64,000 nt of DNA from Kingdonia uniflora (GCA_014058105.1 JACGCM010002535.1:1054001-1118000); one strand, 5' to 3'; counted from the first letter of the stretch, positions 1-11,679 are shown. The notes: generated from the sequence alone by a model not told the origin. Made by a program: numbers and translations.

Positions 1-401
1 ATACATACATTCTGATACAGCAAGGGAGAACCAGGCGGTGGTCGCAAGTTATGACGCGAAGGTAGTAGTGCTGTAGGCAAAGGTAGCAAGCCAAGAGGAG
101 CAACTATAAAATAACCATACACGCTTCTAGGCAATGCACGATCAGGAGTGTGAGGTGACTTTAGCATTGAAGAGGTTCGTGGATGGGCTAGGGTATGACC
201 CGGTAACTTTCAAACTTTACCCCCCCCCCCTCTGAGGAGGAGCCTGTCGTTGTGGATGTTGCAAGTATGGAAGGGATGGAAGTGAACTCTGTGGGCAAAG
301 GTGTTGGCGTTAAAAGTACACAGGCCGCGACTATCGAAGAGAACCCTGGTAGAGGAGAAGTGACTGCACCTATGGAAAATGCTAGTGATTATGTATGAGG
401 A
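1..401 (+). pseudogene. C-terminal remnant of the antisense ORF (aORF) of element A
   Basis: Plus-strand translation shows pieces matching the last exon of the aORF copies in elements C and D: an acidic stretch with DQECEVTLALKRFVDGLGYD (about 135-200), then a tail ending MENASDYV before a stop near 400. A run of ten C at about 221-230 marks a frameshift between the two parts. Several stops interrupt the upstream coiled-coil part. The ORF runs antisense to the element's pol and converges on it, as in C and D. Function is unknown. Confidence 0.65.
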
Positions 402-602
402 GTTTGTCTTAAGAAGGAAACTTATCTGCCTTTATTGTGTATAATAAGCGATGTCGGTTTGTAATGCATGTTGAAATAGTGCGTGATATATGGATTTGAA
501 AATTTTGATATGTACTGGTATATTTGTGTGATCGAATGAGCTAGCTGGTCAAATGTTGAATATAGTGTTGAGAATACTGAAAACTAAAAGTTGATACCGA
601 AA

Positions 603-1075
603 TTAAACGAATCAAGAAGTGCACCGAACTTCGAAGTCGCCCCCAGCTGTTTATATCTACAGGTTTGTGTCTACACGAAGAATGATGTGGTCGGCCCCAA
701 TGCATCCCCGAGTGTCCAGTCTGTTGACCATTCATGCCACTCGGGGGTACTCAAACTGGAACCTTGAAAAGCTTTAAGGTCGACCCCAAGTATCAGTCAT
801 GTCCAAGGGTTGACTGGATACTTAGGTTTGCCCAAATCAAGAAGTTCACAGGACTTCGAGGTCACCCCCAGGTATTTCTATCTGCGGGTTTGAGCCTTGA
901 CGAAGCATAATGTGGTCGGCCCCAATGCATCCCCGAGTGTCTGGTCTGTCGATCATTCATGCCACTCGGGGGTGTTCGAATTTGAACCTTGAAAAATTCC
1001 GAGGTCGCCCCCAAGTATCAGTCAAGACGAGGGGTTGACTGGTACTTAGGTTTGCCCAAATCAAGAAGTTTAGAG
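603..1075. repeat. Tandem repeat of about 226 bp, roughly two copies, in the 3' untranslated region of element A
   Basis: The phrase AATCAAGAAGT recurs at about 607 and 834, and CAAGTATCAGTC at 787 and 1012, giving a period of about 225-227 bp. Each unit contains CCCCCA(A/G)GTAT, ATGTGGTCGGCCCC and GCCACTCGGGGGT. The core can fold, because AAGTATCAGTC is followed about 15 bases later by GACTGGTACTT. Related units occur at 16440-16960 and 27853-28240 in the same position of elements C and D. Variable tandem repeats between pol and the 3' LTR are typical of Tat elements. Confidence 0.8.
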
Positions 1076-1110
1076 GGGATGTGAGATGACGCACAAGGGA
1101 GAAAAAATAT

Positions 1111-2290
1111 GTTTATTGATTATACTACGGTTACATCAGTTATGAGAGAGGGTGGTCGTGGTCAATTATATGAGACTAACTGTGTCATGTTCCAAGGATT
1201 AGGTAGGGGTTCTTCGGTTTCAATCATCAAGAAATACGATCCTTTGTCTATCTTATCGTAGACGATATAAGGTCCTTCCCAAGATTTGGCTAACTTGTCG
1301 ACACTGTGAGGTTTCGAAGAGGGTGTGACTTATCGAAGTACCAAATCACCTATATCAAAACATCGTGGACGAACCCTTTTATTGTAAGACTTCTGAAGAG
1401 AGATCTGATAGTGTCTGAGGTTAACTAAGGCTCAGTCACTGGTTTCTTCAATCCATAACATGTTTCATCCGAGTTTGAACTCATTGTCTTTATCGAGGAG
1501 ATCCGGGTCACGTGTGGGTACCTCAAATTAAGTGGGCAAAACAGCTTCGGTACCGTATGCAAAGAGGAAAGGAGTACATCCAATCGCCTTTCGGGGTGTA
1601 GTGCGGTAAGCCTAGAGTATATGTTGTAATTCTTGAACCCAATGACCTTTCTTCTTCTCGACACGCTTTTTAATACCATCGACTATAGTTGTGTTAATTT
1701 CTTCGACCTCACCATTCCCTTGTGGGTAATAGGGTGTGTAAGGGGAGAGGATGATGCTATATTTTTTTAGGAACGTTCCAACCTTGTTTCCTACGAACTG
1801 TGGGCCATTGTCGCATCGAATAATATGTAGGTAGCCGAAGCGAGTAATAATATTTTTCTACAGGAATTTGGTGACCTCTTCTTTCCTTGATCAGCATAAA
1901 GGAACGGCTTTAACCCATTTAGTGAAATAATTTGTGGTGAGTAATAATATTCTTCTACTTGTTTCTTCATATTTGGCCAGAACAGGCACTGTGTGATGGC
2001 ACAAAGAGCCAATGATCGACCAGCGGTGTGGGATCCGTAATTGCCTTGGTAGAGTTCAATAAGTATGTTTGCGGCTTCGCGTTGGGATATGCAATGGAGG
2101 TGTACGCCATTTGGGGATTTGCAGTGTAGATCGCCTTTGAGGATGGTATACCGTTGGTAGTTTTCCAATAACAAACGTTTGGCTTTAGAGTCCTCTGGTA
2201 AAGTAGAACTGTTGAAGTATGCAAAGATGGGTGTGCGTCAGTCATTAGGATCGAGACTCTCGCCCCCAGTATTGATGGTATTGATGGGTG
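1111..2290 (-). pseudogene. Integrase remnant of element A
   Basis: The minus strand encodes the N-terminal part found in the C and D integrases (LLENYQRYTILKGDLHCKS, then SHTAGRS and FWPNMKKQVEE). It then jumps over most of the zinc-binding and catalytic-core region to a short, frame-shifted C-terminal part. Elements C and D keep an HCDKC motif and the first core aspartate here; A has lost them. The enzyme would have joined element DNA to the chromosome. With this deletion it cannot be functional. Confidence 0.75.
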
Positions 2291-3760
2291 TGCGTCAGTC
2301 ATCAGGACCATTGTTGTACCCGTCAGAACTTATCTTTCTTATAGAAGATTTCTCAAAGATGGTTACTGGAGATAACGCATATGTGGTGTGCTTAGAAGTA
2401 TGGCTTGAGCTTTCGAGAAGTGTAGACAAGAGTAAGGAGTAATCGTTTGAGTTTGGTATATCGTATTTTCGCCGGAGTCGGGGTCTACGGGTTTCTCGAT
2501 ACTGGCTTCGATTCAAATAAGAACTGAACTAATAGAAGTCTTGGTGATCGCAAGATATAAGGTAAGCACTTCGCCTATAACTGGGGTACTGATGACAGGT
2601 GGTTGGCCAAGGTAAGTTTTGAGTTCGAGAAAAGCATGCTCGTATTCGGGTGTCCAGTTAATTTTAAGGTTTCTATTTTTGGTTATATGAACACCTTGGT
2701 TGCGTAAGAGGGAGAATAACCAAGCGTAACGGTCAGAGGACTTAGGGATAAAGCGGTTCAGGGTTGTAATTTTGCCAACGATCTTTTGGACAACTTTCTT
2801 GGTTCGGGGAGAAGGCATATCAATGAGGGCACAAATTTGGGCTGGGTCGATCTCGATGCCTCATTTGCGACTGAGGTGACCTAAGAAATTTTCGGGGGAT
2901 ACGCCGAATTGGCACTTATCTGGGTTTAATTTCATGTTATATGATCGAAATATCGAAAAGATGTAAGTCAAGTCTTGTATATGGGTATGTTTTTGGAGAC
3001 TTTTACATAATATGTCGTCAATATAAACTTTGACTGACTTGCCAAGCAGAGGCTTGAACATAGTGGTAATCAGATACTGGTAAGTGAAACCCACATTTTT
3101 TAGGCCGAAGGGCATCACATTAAAGCAACAAAGCCTTTTGTTTTATGATAAAATAAGTTTTAAGTTGATCTTCATGGAAGAAGGGTACCTGGTTGTTACC
3201 TAAAGCCACATCCATTATAAATAGGCGTTCATGCCCAGCTTTTGCGTCCAGAAGCGCGAAAATCATCGGAAGAGGAAAACTATCATTCAGCGTATGTTTG
3301 TTAAGACTAGTGAAGTCGACGCAGATTCGGATCTTGCCATTTTTCTTGTGGACAACGATAATATTCGAGATCCGATCGGCATACTTAACTTCTTTGATAA
3401 GCCCTACAGCTAGGAATTTTTTGACTTTAAGGTTCACTACTTCTTGAATCCTCGGCGCCAAAGTACGTTTCTTTTATTTTACGGTAGTGGATTTAGGGAT
3501 GAGGTCAAGTCGATGGCAGGCCACTGTGGAGTCAACACTGGCAATCTCATGGAACAACCAAGTGAAGACATCTTTATTAGCTCGAAGGAGCATGGTGAGT
3601 TCGCAACTTTTGGCGGCATCCAAAAAACTGTCAAAGAATGTATCTCGACAAGGGCCGTCAAGTTCAACGTAAATAGTAGGTTAGACAGGTGTGGTAGAAG
3701 GGGTCGAGGTGGTGAGGAGAAAGAGATACAGTGATTGTTATGGCTTCACCAGTCTCTTGG
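2291..3760 (-). pseudogene. Reverse transcriptase with RNase H remnant, element A
   Basis: Minus-strand segments read ELDGP near 3660, then the RT palm with KIRICVDFTSLNKHT, MPFGLKNVG and VYIDDILCKS. The YIDD catalytic box is intact here, unlike in B, C and D. The connection domain (MPSPRTKKVVQKI, 2780-2818) follows. The RNase H domain is almost wholly deleted: sequence matching the pre-RNase H segment is joined near 2300 directly to the integrase leader. Frameshifts near 2860 and 3120 separate the pieces. Confidence 0.85.
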
Positions 3761-3917
3761 TAACTTCAATTTTGGGATGCTAGCATGAGCGAGCTAAGCT
3801 CTGGGAGCCTTCCATGTTTCACCTTCCATATGGGGTAGTGAAAAACTATATCTGGTAGTAGGTAGAAGGTATGACTTTCATGGTATGGAACCAATCATGC
3901 CCTCGAATGTCTAGATA

Positions 3918-4280
3918 TTAAGATTTCTTGTTGATGACAAGAAAACTGGTTTGAAGAGTAACTGGCCTGGTGGTTACAGAGTGGCTAAGGCGGTAGACGG
4001 CAACCCCGGTAGCGCCATTAAAACCTTTGAGTTCAATGTTGGCTGGTGTAATGATATCTGTTATGTGCATAACGCGGACAGCTTGGAGGAAGAGTACGTC
4101 TGCTGCACAACTTGTATCGATGAGCAACGTATGGAGGATGAGGTGCTCGACCTTAATCATAATGACCAAGGGGTCTGCAGTGGCTAGATTCGGGTAGAAG
4201 GACGGGGGGTTTATGTTGGCAGGTAAGCTTACCTCATTCTTCGACCCACTTGTGCTTGCTTCGGGTGTGTCCACTGTCAA
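3918..4280 (-). pseudogene. Aspartic protease domain, element A
   Basis: The segment DPLVIMIKVEHLILHTLLID is followed by TSCAADVLF, which aligns with DTGSAADVLF in elements C and D. The catalytic DTG has become DTS, so activity is unlikely. Downstream ELKGFNGATGV and TLQTSFLVI are shared with the other copies. The enzyme would have cut the element's polyprotein. Confidence 0.8.
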
Positions 4281-4295
4281 TGTTATTAACTTTGA

Positions 4296-5800
4296 TTAGG
4301 TAGAGTTGGAAGATATGTACCTCGGCCGGGCCGATATTTGGAGCAAGTTGGGCTTTGAGTTATGACCCATCGAGATAGGCAGGGAGGTCAATAACATATT
4401 GGTATAGATGACCGGCTTAAAGAATGATTTCATGTGATCGTCGTAGAGCATAGTACTTCTTTGTCGGGTAGCAATTGCATTTGTGGATTTGGCAATAGGG
4501 CTCATCCTTTCGGACCTCAATGGGGAAAGGAGCGCGCCATATTGGATCAGTCTGGATGAGTGTCTGAAGGGTACTAAAAGGAGCATTGAGTTTGGGTAGA
4601 ATGGGCATGGGACATTTTTTGCGGGGTTCGGAGGATTAAGCATCAAAGTGGGGGCATTTGTGGTTGTCAGTCTCTTGAGAGACTGGAACGAGGGTCTATG
4701 GATTTTGGAGTATGATATACTCTTTAACGCGGCTGTGTTCAGGGTGGGCATTGAAGTAGGCGAGAATGGCGTTCGCGTAATTGAAGTTTTCAACTTTGCG
4801 CGATTCATCGGGAAACGCTTTGTGAAGTTTTCAAGCATCTCAGTGGGTAATTTGCGGAAGTTGAAAATGACATCTACCCAGACTTCATGGTCCTTATTGA
4901 AGGAAAAATGGGAGATGAAAAGACATGAAAGTTGATGGAAACTTTGGATAGAGCCATTAGGGATGCTGTGGTACCACTTTAGAGGGTATCGGTAAGGCTG
5001 GTGGGAAACATGTGACACAAGATATGATCAACTGTGGAATACAGGCTAAGAGCATTCTGAAACTCAAGGACATGAGATTGTGGGTAAGTATTGCGGTATT
5101 TGCAGATTTTTGGGGTATGGAAATTTAAAAGCACCTCAACAACAAGGGTCTTTGGGAAAATAGGGTTATTTAATTGACTCTACAAGTTTGGGGTTGGGCT
5201 CGCACTGATGTGAATGGTGGCATAAATTTTTTTGTCGAGCTCCTATTGTGTGAGGTAAGCAGGTCAAGGGGTAGAATGCTGGAGTTGAGGGTACTAAACC
5301 CGTGGGTTAAGGGTGTGTTCAGTCATGCGTTATCTGAGGTGCTCCTGAGCAGGGTGCCGTGTGGGGTGCGCGAAGTTCGAAGGGTAGAATCAGATGAATC
5401 GTCCATAATGGGGACACCAAGATGGATGGAACCGGTGGGTGTAGTAGTGAGAGTATCCTCGGTACCAAGGTAGACTGGGGGGACCCCAATTTGGGGGTGG
5501 AGCCTGAGTCGACTGCGGGCTGCGATACGCGAGGGGGTGGGTTCCTGTGAATACATAGGAGCGTCCTGGGTTAGGACTTGTTGAAGTTCACGAACTATGT
5601 GGCGCAGTTGGCCAGGGCTCAATGTTGTCTATTGTTATCGTCTAAACGGCGTTGCCGTTTAGCCTCGAGTTCTTGCCGGAAATTCTCACGCTCAATACGT
5701 AACTGGTCAGTGTGGCACTCCTCTACTTGAGCGAATTATTGGCAATACCGTCGGCGGAGTTGCTAACAATGGCAGTGGTTGAACGAAGGGTCGGGGCCAT
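4296..5800 (-). pseudogene. Gag region of element A
   Basis: The probable start (ATG at 5800, MAPTLRST) matches the gag starts of B, C and D. The N-terminal coiled-coil part is broken. The conserved retrotransposon gag core lies at about 5018-4800 (LKWYHSIPNGSIQSFHQLS, then FISHFSFNKD). After a frameshift, the C-terminal Cys/His-rich segment (EPYCQIHKCNC) lies near 4500. Gag would have formed the virus-like particle. Multiple stops and frameshifts are present. Confidence 0.78.
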
Positions 5801-5847
5801 TAAATATGGCTATAAGGGGAAGGAAAAAGGGATTTGACAAGGTGGGT

Positions 5848-5867
5848 ATAGCATAGACGGCGCCAAA
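5848..5867 (-). other. Primer-binding-like site of element A
   Basis: Immediately inside the 5' LTR the minus strand reads TTTGGCGCCGTCTATGC. The same position in element D has the same sequence and in B and C TTTGGTGTCGTCTGTGC. TGGCGCC-type sites next to the LTR are normal for Tat and Athila elements. I cannot assign the priming tRNA from sequence alone. Confidence 0.7.
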
Positions 5868-6549
5868 TGTAGGGACGGGATTTCATAGAGGGGAAACCTT
5901 GCTCTTACACCATGAGAGTTACCTTCGGCTAGGGGTTTTGACAAATATATAAGACAATAATAAACTAGATTACTGCACTAACATACTTGCTTGGAGTCCA
6001 TGAATTGGGGTTCTCCACGACTGCTGGAAAGGATTTGAATAGAAGATAGTATAAATATTGACTTAGATGACAGTTCAAGTTGAGAGAAGGTTACAGGGTA
6101 CTCGAAGGTAATGTTGTGAGGGTTTTAGGCAGAGTTTATCTAACTTCTTTATAGTGTTCCCTCTTTTCTCTTTATTAGAGATAGAAAAAGGGGTGAGTGA
6201 CCATGTGAGGTCAGATTACATGTATATCCCTTAGGGCAGCTGTCCTACACGAAAAGACGGTTCTGATATTGTAGCAGTTTGGCAACTTATTTCTACTATT
6301 CTGTCTAGTGAGCTGGCTGTCAGGTGTGTCTGCCTTTGGCCATGCATTATTATGGTCAAAGTCATTCTGGAATTAATGTTGACCGACTGTTTTTGGCTTC
6401 GGCTTTGACTTACTTCAATGACTCATTCGAGTGCTCAAATGTTCGATTAATCTTGGAAGGCCTCGTAGAATTTGATATTGCCTTTCTAGGCTTTGATGTA
6501 GCCTTCGAGTATTCGACTAGGACTGGAAGGCTGCGAGTAGGCTACTATA
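5868..6549 (-). repeat. 5' LTR of element A (682 bp)
   Basis: The LTR runs from TGTAGGGAC (end of the LTR on the minus strand) to GAGTAGGCTACTATA (its start, with the terminal TG mutated). It shares with the C LTRs the order CTTACAC, the CTTCGGCTAGGGG region, a GGTCAG...CATGTAT(A/G)TCC segment and the terminal GAGTAGGCTACT. It is shorter than the C and D LTRs (722-760 bp). Only one copy is in the window. Confidence 0.82.
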
Positions 6550-7005
6550 ATAACCTAGTCCCAAATCGAAGGCAGACAACCCAGTATACAAACTATGGTA
6601 CAAAACAGTTATATGTATGGTTACCTTTGTAATTTGACCTTTTTTATGATGACCCCACCTTTCCTATCTATCCCCTATAGATAGGATAGGATAGCCACCA
6701 TAAAGAGGCTGAGATTCCCCCCCCCCCACCGCATTGCTAAGAATATCTAACAACCGTCGAACACATTCTAAAAGGTTAAAGACTCAGTCTACTTGATCCT
6801 TTATTTTTAATTTCATCCATTTATACAATCTTATTTTAAAAATCTGCAATAGTTGTTATGGAGGAATCCCATTCTAGGACTCCACGCAAGTGTGTCTACT
6901 AGAATCTCTATATTTGTAATACGTACGCTTGTTAGAACCCCTAGTTGAGTATTAATTATGTAGTGTAAGAGTGTAATCTCCCCTTTATGAGATTATGCCC
7001 CTATA
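6550..7005 (+). repeat. 3' part of the 5' LTR of element B
   Basis: The segment aligns with the last two thirds of element D's LTR: GTAATTTGACC, CCTTTCCTAT followed by a TATAGATAGG hairpin, TTAAAAATC, CCCATTCTAGG and CTCCACGCAAGT, ending TATGCCCCTATA. The first part is missing because element A begins at 6549, consistent with A having inserted in this LTR. A run of about ten C lies near 6717. Confidence 0.7.
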
Positions 7006-7024
7006 TTTGGTGTCGTCTGTGCTA
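7006..7024 (+). other. Primer-binding-like site of element B
   Basis: TTTGGTGTCGTCTGTGC directly follows the LTR end. The same variant is found, on the opposite strand, beside the 5' LTR of element C, which groups B with C. Confidence 0.65.
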
Positions 7025-7069
7025 TAACCTACTACTTTCAAACTAACCTACCACACCATATAATTTTCA

Positions 7070-8700
7070 ATGACTCCCAACCTTCGTTCGACCTCCACTA
7101 TAGTAGGAGCCCTAAAAAATAACAAAATCGCGCAACTCGCCCAGATGTGAGAACAGTATACCCATACCAAAGACATACATATAAGCCAGCTTCGACCCGA
7201 GCAAAAGGCTAGGTAAAAAGAACTCAAAACCGAGCGACAACGCCACATCGAAGAATCGGATAGACACAACTGTAACATGAAAGTGCTCTATAACTCTGTA
7301 CATGGCTTATAGAGCAAACATGTTCACAAGAAGTACCTATTCGGTCGAGGACTTCTATTTGCTCACATTTAGGCCCCAAGCCTAGAATAATGGGATCCCC
7401 AATCCATATGGGTGTTGATGGTGCTAGCTCCATACCCAGAGGCTCGTTCAATTTAGGAGTACACGCTTTAAGAAATTTGAGTGATTTAACCCTCTGAACC
7501 ACCAGACCTTACCATCAAAGCTAGCTTGAGAGCGTTTAGGCGAACAAAGTGGAGAACATATCCCCAAAAAAATACCATAGCCCATCCGGGCATAGCGCTC
7601 CCCTCCTCGAGCGGCTTATGCAATACAGCAAGAGCTCGATCTACAGATAAAAGCTACCATTCAATTTAGCTCAACCCTAGCTCCTAGCGCTTAGAGCAGG
7701 CTTAGAAGTTGCATTTTTATGTAGCTATTAGCCATCGAGGTCTCGTTAAACTTTAATATCCCTAAGATCCGAAACTATAAAAGCACATACCCGTCGCAGA
7801 TCCTCGAGTTCCATAACTCATTAAGTATTCATGGTTTTTTAGACCAAATCCTTTGCCGAATGTTTCCAACAGGCGTGACCGGTGGTTCACTCAAGTAGGA
7901 CCACAGCCTCCAGAACATATCCATTCAAAGTTTTGAAGATCTTACCAGACCGGTCATCTCTAACTTCACCTTTAACAAATATTGGGAGGTTAGAGTTGAT
8001 GCCCTCTTCAATATTCGGAAGACACAAAATGAAGTACCCAAGACGTTTAGTAAGAGGTTCCTAGACGAGTCGCGAAAGGTCAAGAACCTTGACTCCTCTA
8101 ACGTGGTCTTAGCATATTCGAATGCCCTGCCAGATCATAGCTGAGTGAAGGAATATATCATCCTTAAGAAGCCAGCAATACTCGAGGAAATGTTGTCTAA
8201 ACATAATAGCTACATAGACCTTGAGCGAATCTGGGATAACAATCGCCAAGGGTAAACTCAGAACAACAATCAATGCAAACCAATACTACCTACCATGGCC
8301 ATGGTCACTCCCATCCTTAATGGAGTCGAAACAAGGAAGCACAACACCGAGGAAGAAATGCCCGATGCCAATTTTGCCTAAGCTCAATGTCGCTCTCGGG
8401 GCTATCCACTATATTATTTAGTTGGACGCAATATGGCGAGCCCCATATCCAGTTGAAGTTAAAAAGGACGAACCCTATTTCCAAAACCACAAATGCAATT
8501 GCCACCCAATAGAAAAATGTTATACTCTGCAACGATCTTTGGAAATGATACTGAGGGTAGGGAAATTGTACGAATACATCGAAGATTTTTTGGCTACCGA
8601 GATGGCTCATATATCCAAACCCAGCCGGATAAATTCACGGGGTGAACGACATTCATATCTTCCAAGACAATATTATCGAAGTCAATAACATCGACAGCGG
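7070..8700 (+). pseudogene. Gag region of element B
   Basis: The start MTPNLRSTSTIVG (ATG 7070) parallels MAPTLRST in C. A glutamate/arginine-rich coiled coil follows (LRPEQKAR, LKTERQRHIEESD). At 7940-8200 the gag core appears in two frames (RSSLTSPLTNI; then sequence matching VLAYSNALPD). The C-terminal Cys/His-rich part is clear at 8422-8530: APYPVEVKKDEPYFQNHKC, then NCHPIEKCYTLQ. One cysteine of that box is phenylalanine here. Stops and indels are frequent. Confidence 0.75.
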
Positions 8701-8849
8701 TCATATTTGAAGTAAAAGATACTAGGTTGAGGAATGTTGTAAACTTACTTATAGAGAAAAATTACTAGCGCTTCTACCAGAAACAAGCCTACAACCTCTA
8801 CTTGAAGGCATTTCGTTCATCGGCTGTAATGTTTCTCACATGAAATTCC

Positions 8850-9142
8850 CATAGTTGGACTCATTGGTTATAACAGTAAGGGTCGAGAAAATGATATTGC
8901 CCACGATGTTCATCGATACTGGCAGCATAACAGATATACTTTTTCACCTAACAGTAAAAGAGATGATGATGAAAGATGGAATAACCGTAACAAATGTCAA
9001 CCTGAAGGGTTTTATTGGTGCTACTGAAGTAGTAGTAGGTCGAATAAGCCTTTCGGTTACAATTGGTCCAATGATCCTTCAAACTAGCTTCTTGGTTGGT
9101 GATTTGAAGTCAGAATGCCTCAGTATCCTAGGTCGTGATTAG
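8850..9142 (+). pseudogene. Aspartic protease domain, element B
   Basis: LVITVRVEKMILPTMFIDTG leads into the retropepsin site. DTG is kept, but the following residues (SITDILF) differ from SAADVLF in D. NLKGFIGATEV and LQTSFLVGDLKSE match the other elements. The reading frame is open for about 95 codons, which is the expected size of the domain. Confidence 0.78.
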
Positions 9143-9379
9143 CTACATAGTATACAAGCGATACCATCGAGTCATCACCAAGTGCTGAGCTTCACTACCC
9201 CCAGCAGAACCTGGGATAGGAAAGGGTCCAAACGGATAGCTCAGTCGTGTGAGCACTAGGACATAGGCATCACTCGAAAACTGGTTAAAACATAGCAATT
9301 ACAGTAGCTCGCTTTACTCGAGCCCTCAATTTACCCATCGGAATATCAACCGTTGAACCCATTGAATATGTGAAACTTG

Positions 9380-10415
9380 AAGGTATAGGAAGAGGGGCGT
9401 TCATCGGGAGTCACTAACCACAAAAGAGAAAAATAACATGATAGGTTTTCTTCGAACCAATAAGGACGTCTTCGTATGGACTTTCTAAGGGATGCCAGGG
9501 GTCGACCCTGCCCTGGCATGCCACTGACTTGATTTGGTCACGAATTGCACTGTAGTAACAAAAGAAATGAACCATAGCCCCAAGGCTTTGAGAAATTGTT
9601 AATATTGAAATAGACAAAGTACTAGCCACATGGTTTATTCGGGAGATAAAATACGCCGATTGGATATCAAATATCGTGGCAGTACAAAAAAAGATATCAA
9701 GATCGGAGTTTACGCCAACTTTACAGATCTCAATAGACATACGCCGAAGGACAGTTTTCCCCTTCTAATAATTGCAGTCCTCCTCAACTCTACAATAAGA
9801 CATGAGCGCTTCTCCATGATGGACACCGCCTCGGGTTACAACCATGTAGCCCTTCTGTTTCGCGACCAAAGAAACACCGCGTTTTTCAAAGAGAACAACT
9901 TTGATTGCTTTAACGCAATGCCCTTCTGGCTCAAAATTATAGGTACGACCTATCAGCACTTCGTCACGAGTATGTTTAAACTATTATTGGTAAAAATAGT
10001 CAAAGTCTATATCGACTTCATGCTTTGTAAAAGCATCGACAAGCACAACCATCTCCAAGATCTCAAGAAAGTTCTTGTCACTCTTCAGTCATATAAGATG
10101 AAGCTTAACCCAGACAAATGTTAGTTTGCTGTCTCATAAGGAAAATTCCTCAGCCACCTCATCAGTAAATGTGGTATCGAGATCGACCCATCACAAATTA
10201 GTGCCCTGATTAAAATGTTATCCCCTGAAATGAAGAAGGACGCGCAAAAGGTCGCTGGCAAGATAGCCGCCCTCAATCGATTTATCTCAAAGTTGTCGAA
10301 TAGATACAAATGGTTATTTTCTTTACTTCGCGCCCAAGAAATTTTTAAAAACAAGAAGAAGAATTCAGATATCAAATGGACACTAGAGTGCGAGCAGGCT
10401 TTCCAAGAACTGTAG
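9380..10415 (+). pseudogene. Reverse transcriptase of element B
   Basis: From 9630 the frame reads FTDLNRHTPKDSFPLLIIAV, then HERFSMMDTASGYNHV, MPFWLKIIGTTYQH and VYIDFMLCKS. The catalytic box is YIDF instead of YIDD, so polymerase activity should be lost. After a stop at the Q/C junction the connection domain continues (MKKDAQKVAGKIAALNRFIS, about 10230). The 5' part (9380-9630) is frame-shifted. Confidence 0.82.
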
Positions 10416-11465
10416 ACCTATTTAGGCTAGCTACTAGTAATGGGCACGGTAGTTGAAGGGGAAATCCTATCATTTATCTCGCAGTAACGGATGAATCTCT
10501 ATGCTCAGTTCTAAATTGTGCAGAAGAAGGCAATGAGAAGCCTGTCTACTTTATCTGTAAAACCTTAATCCCATCCGAAGCAAGGTATACCAAACTTTGA
10601 AAATATCAACTAAACTTTGTTTACACATCAAGGAAACTCAACCATACTTCCAGGAACATTGCATAAAGGTGATCACGAGCTACCCCTCAAAGAGAGGGCT
10701 TAGTAAAAAAGAGAAATTCAAGCAAGTACAGTAATGGTCTGTCAACCTCAGGGAACATGATATCACTTTCGAAAAGAACATATATGGGAAGGGCTGAACA
10801 GTCACAAATTTTTTTATTAACTTTCCAATAGACATCATCGAGTGGGAGGAACATGAGGATGACATATTTGAAGAACAAGTTGAGCTTTCAGATCCTTGGA
10901 ACCTCAACACAGGCTGGAAACTATTTACAAATGGCCCAAATATCTCTGGCATAGGCATAATACTGGTCATTCCATCAAACGATCGATTGGAAAAAACAAT
11001 CAAGCTAAACTTTGAATTTACCAACAATGAGGCAGAATATAAAGTCTTAATTCACCATCTAAACATGGCTCCCAAACTGGAAGTACCTAACCTAGCAGTA
11101 TTCACTGATTCACAGTTGGTACAAAGATAATATAATCGATAAAATTAGTCAAATGGTCAGATGATAGAGTAGGCAGAATTCATTCGCCAGCGCATGTATC
11201 GCTTCCCAGAGAAATCATTGATCACACATTTTTTACGTGGAGAAAACAGACACGCTGATGCTCTAGCCTATATAGCAGCCATATTAGGATGATCCGAGCC
11301 CAAAAAGCTTGACATCGAGGTGCTCAACGCCCAAGTATTGGCAACATGGAAATCAACACCATCGATACTGAGGGCGGGTGTAGTGATCCTGAGGATTGAC
11401 AAACTAGCTTTCGGGCTTATTTTAACAAGAACATAATACCGGAAGACTTGAAAGGAAATAAATCT
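10416..11465 (+). pseudogene. RNase H region of element B, ending abruptly
   Basis: Pieces match the RNase H of C and D: GWKLFTNGPNISGIGI (the first catalytic aspartate is asparagine), NNEAEYKVL, VFTDSQLVQ and RHADALAY. Next comes MEINTID and a short match up to EDLKGNK at about 11460. That is the start of the segment leading to integrase; similarity then stops. The breakpoint suggests deletion or truncation of element B. Confidence 0.75.
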
Positions 11466-11508
11466 CTTCTTCTTCTCTCCCTTTAAACACTCAAGAACGT
11501 TTCCTTCT

Positions 11509-11679
11509 TCATCTAAAAACATTGCACACATGTTCAATGGTTACAAGGAGTAAATAGTCTGTTATCAGTAATTCCTTCACATCATTGCCACTCTCCTCAT
11601 CTTTCCCGGAGGCACTTAGCCTATTCATTAAATATTTGACCTCATCCATTAGATCCAATGCTAGCTCACGAGTATGCAT
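11509..11679 (-). pseudogene. Unrecognised exon-like open stretch
   Basis: On the minus strand an ATG (11679) opens 56 codons beginning MHTRELALDLMDEVKYLMNR, acidic in the middle and ending at a TGA. The sequence just upstream reads GGTAACAG, which could be a splice acceptor. It is not part of elements B or C. It lies immediately outside the left LTR of C, so it may be the other side of the locus into which C inserted (compare 36413-38340). I do not recognise the protein. Confidence 0.3.

Larger units (their letters stand above)
1..6549 (-). mobile_element. Element A: Tat-type Ty3/gypsy LTR retrotransposon, left end outside the window
   Basis: Read on the minus strand, a 5' LTR (5868-6549) is followed by a primer-binding-like sequence, gag, protease, reverse transcriptase, a remnant of RNase H, a shortened integrase, a tandem-repeat tract and the end of an antisense ORF on the plus strand. 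The order protease-RT-RNase H-integrase is that of Ty3/gypsy elements. The antisense ORF, 3' tandem repeats and TGGCGCCGTC leader place it with the Tat group. The 3' LTR must lie left of base 1. Internal deletions and many stops make it non-autonomous. It abuts a fragment of element B's LTR, so it probably inserted there. Confidence 0.88.
6550..11465 (+). mobile_element. Element B: old, 3'-truncated Tat-type Ty3/gypsy element
   Basis: Plus-strand order is LTR remnant, primer-binding-like site, gag, protease, RT and RNase H. The sequence then stops matching near 11465, within the segment between RNase H and integrase, so integrase, antisense ORF and 3' LTR are absent. It looks the most diverged of the four copies. 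Element A lies directly against its broken LTR on the left and element C sits about 240 bp to its right. Confidence 0.82.

Noticed and set aside
5174..5473. Open plus-strand frame of 99 codons opposite gag of element A
   Set aside because: It is antisense to the proline-rich gag linker, which is low in stops on both strands. Nothing similar is conserved as protein in the other elements.
6717..6730. Poly-C run as a functional element
   Set aside because: Homopolymer inside a decayed LTR; a similar run at 221-230 also marks decay.
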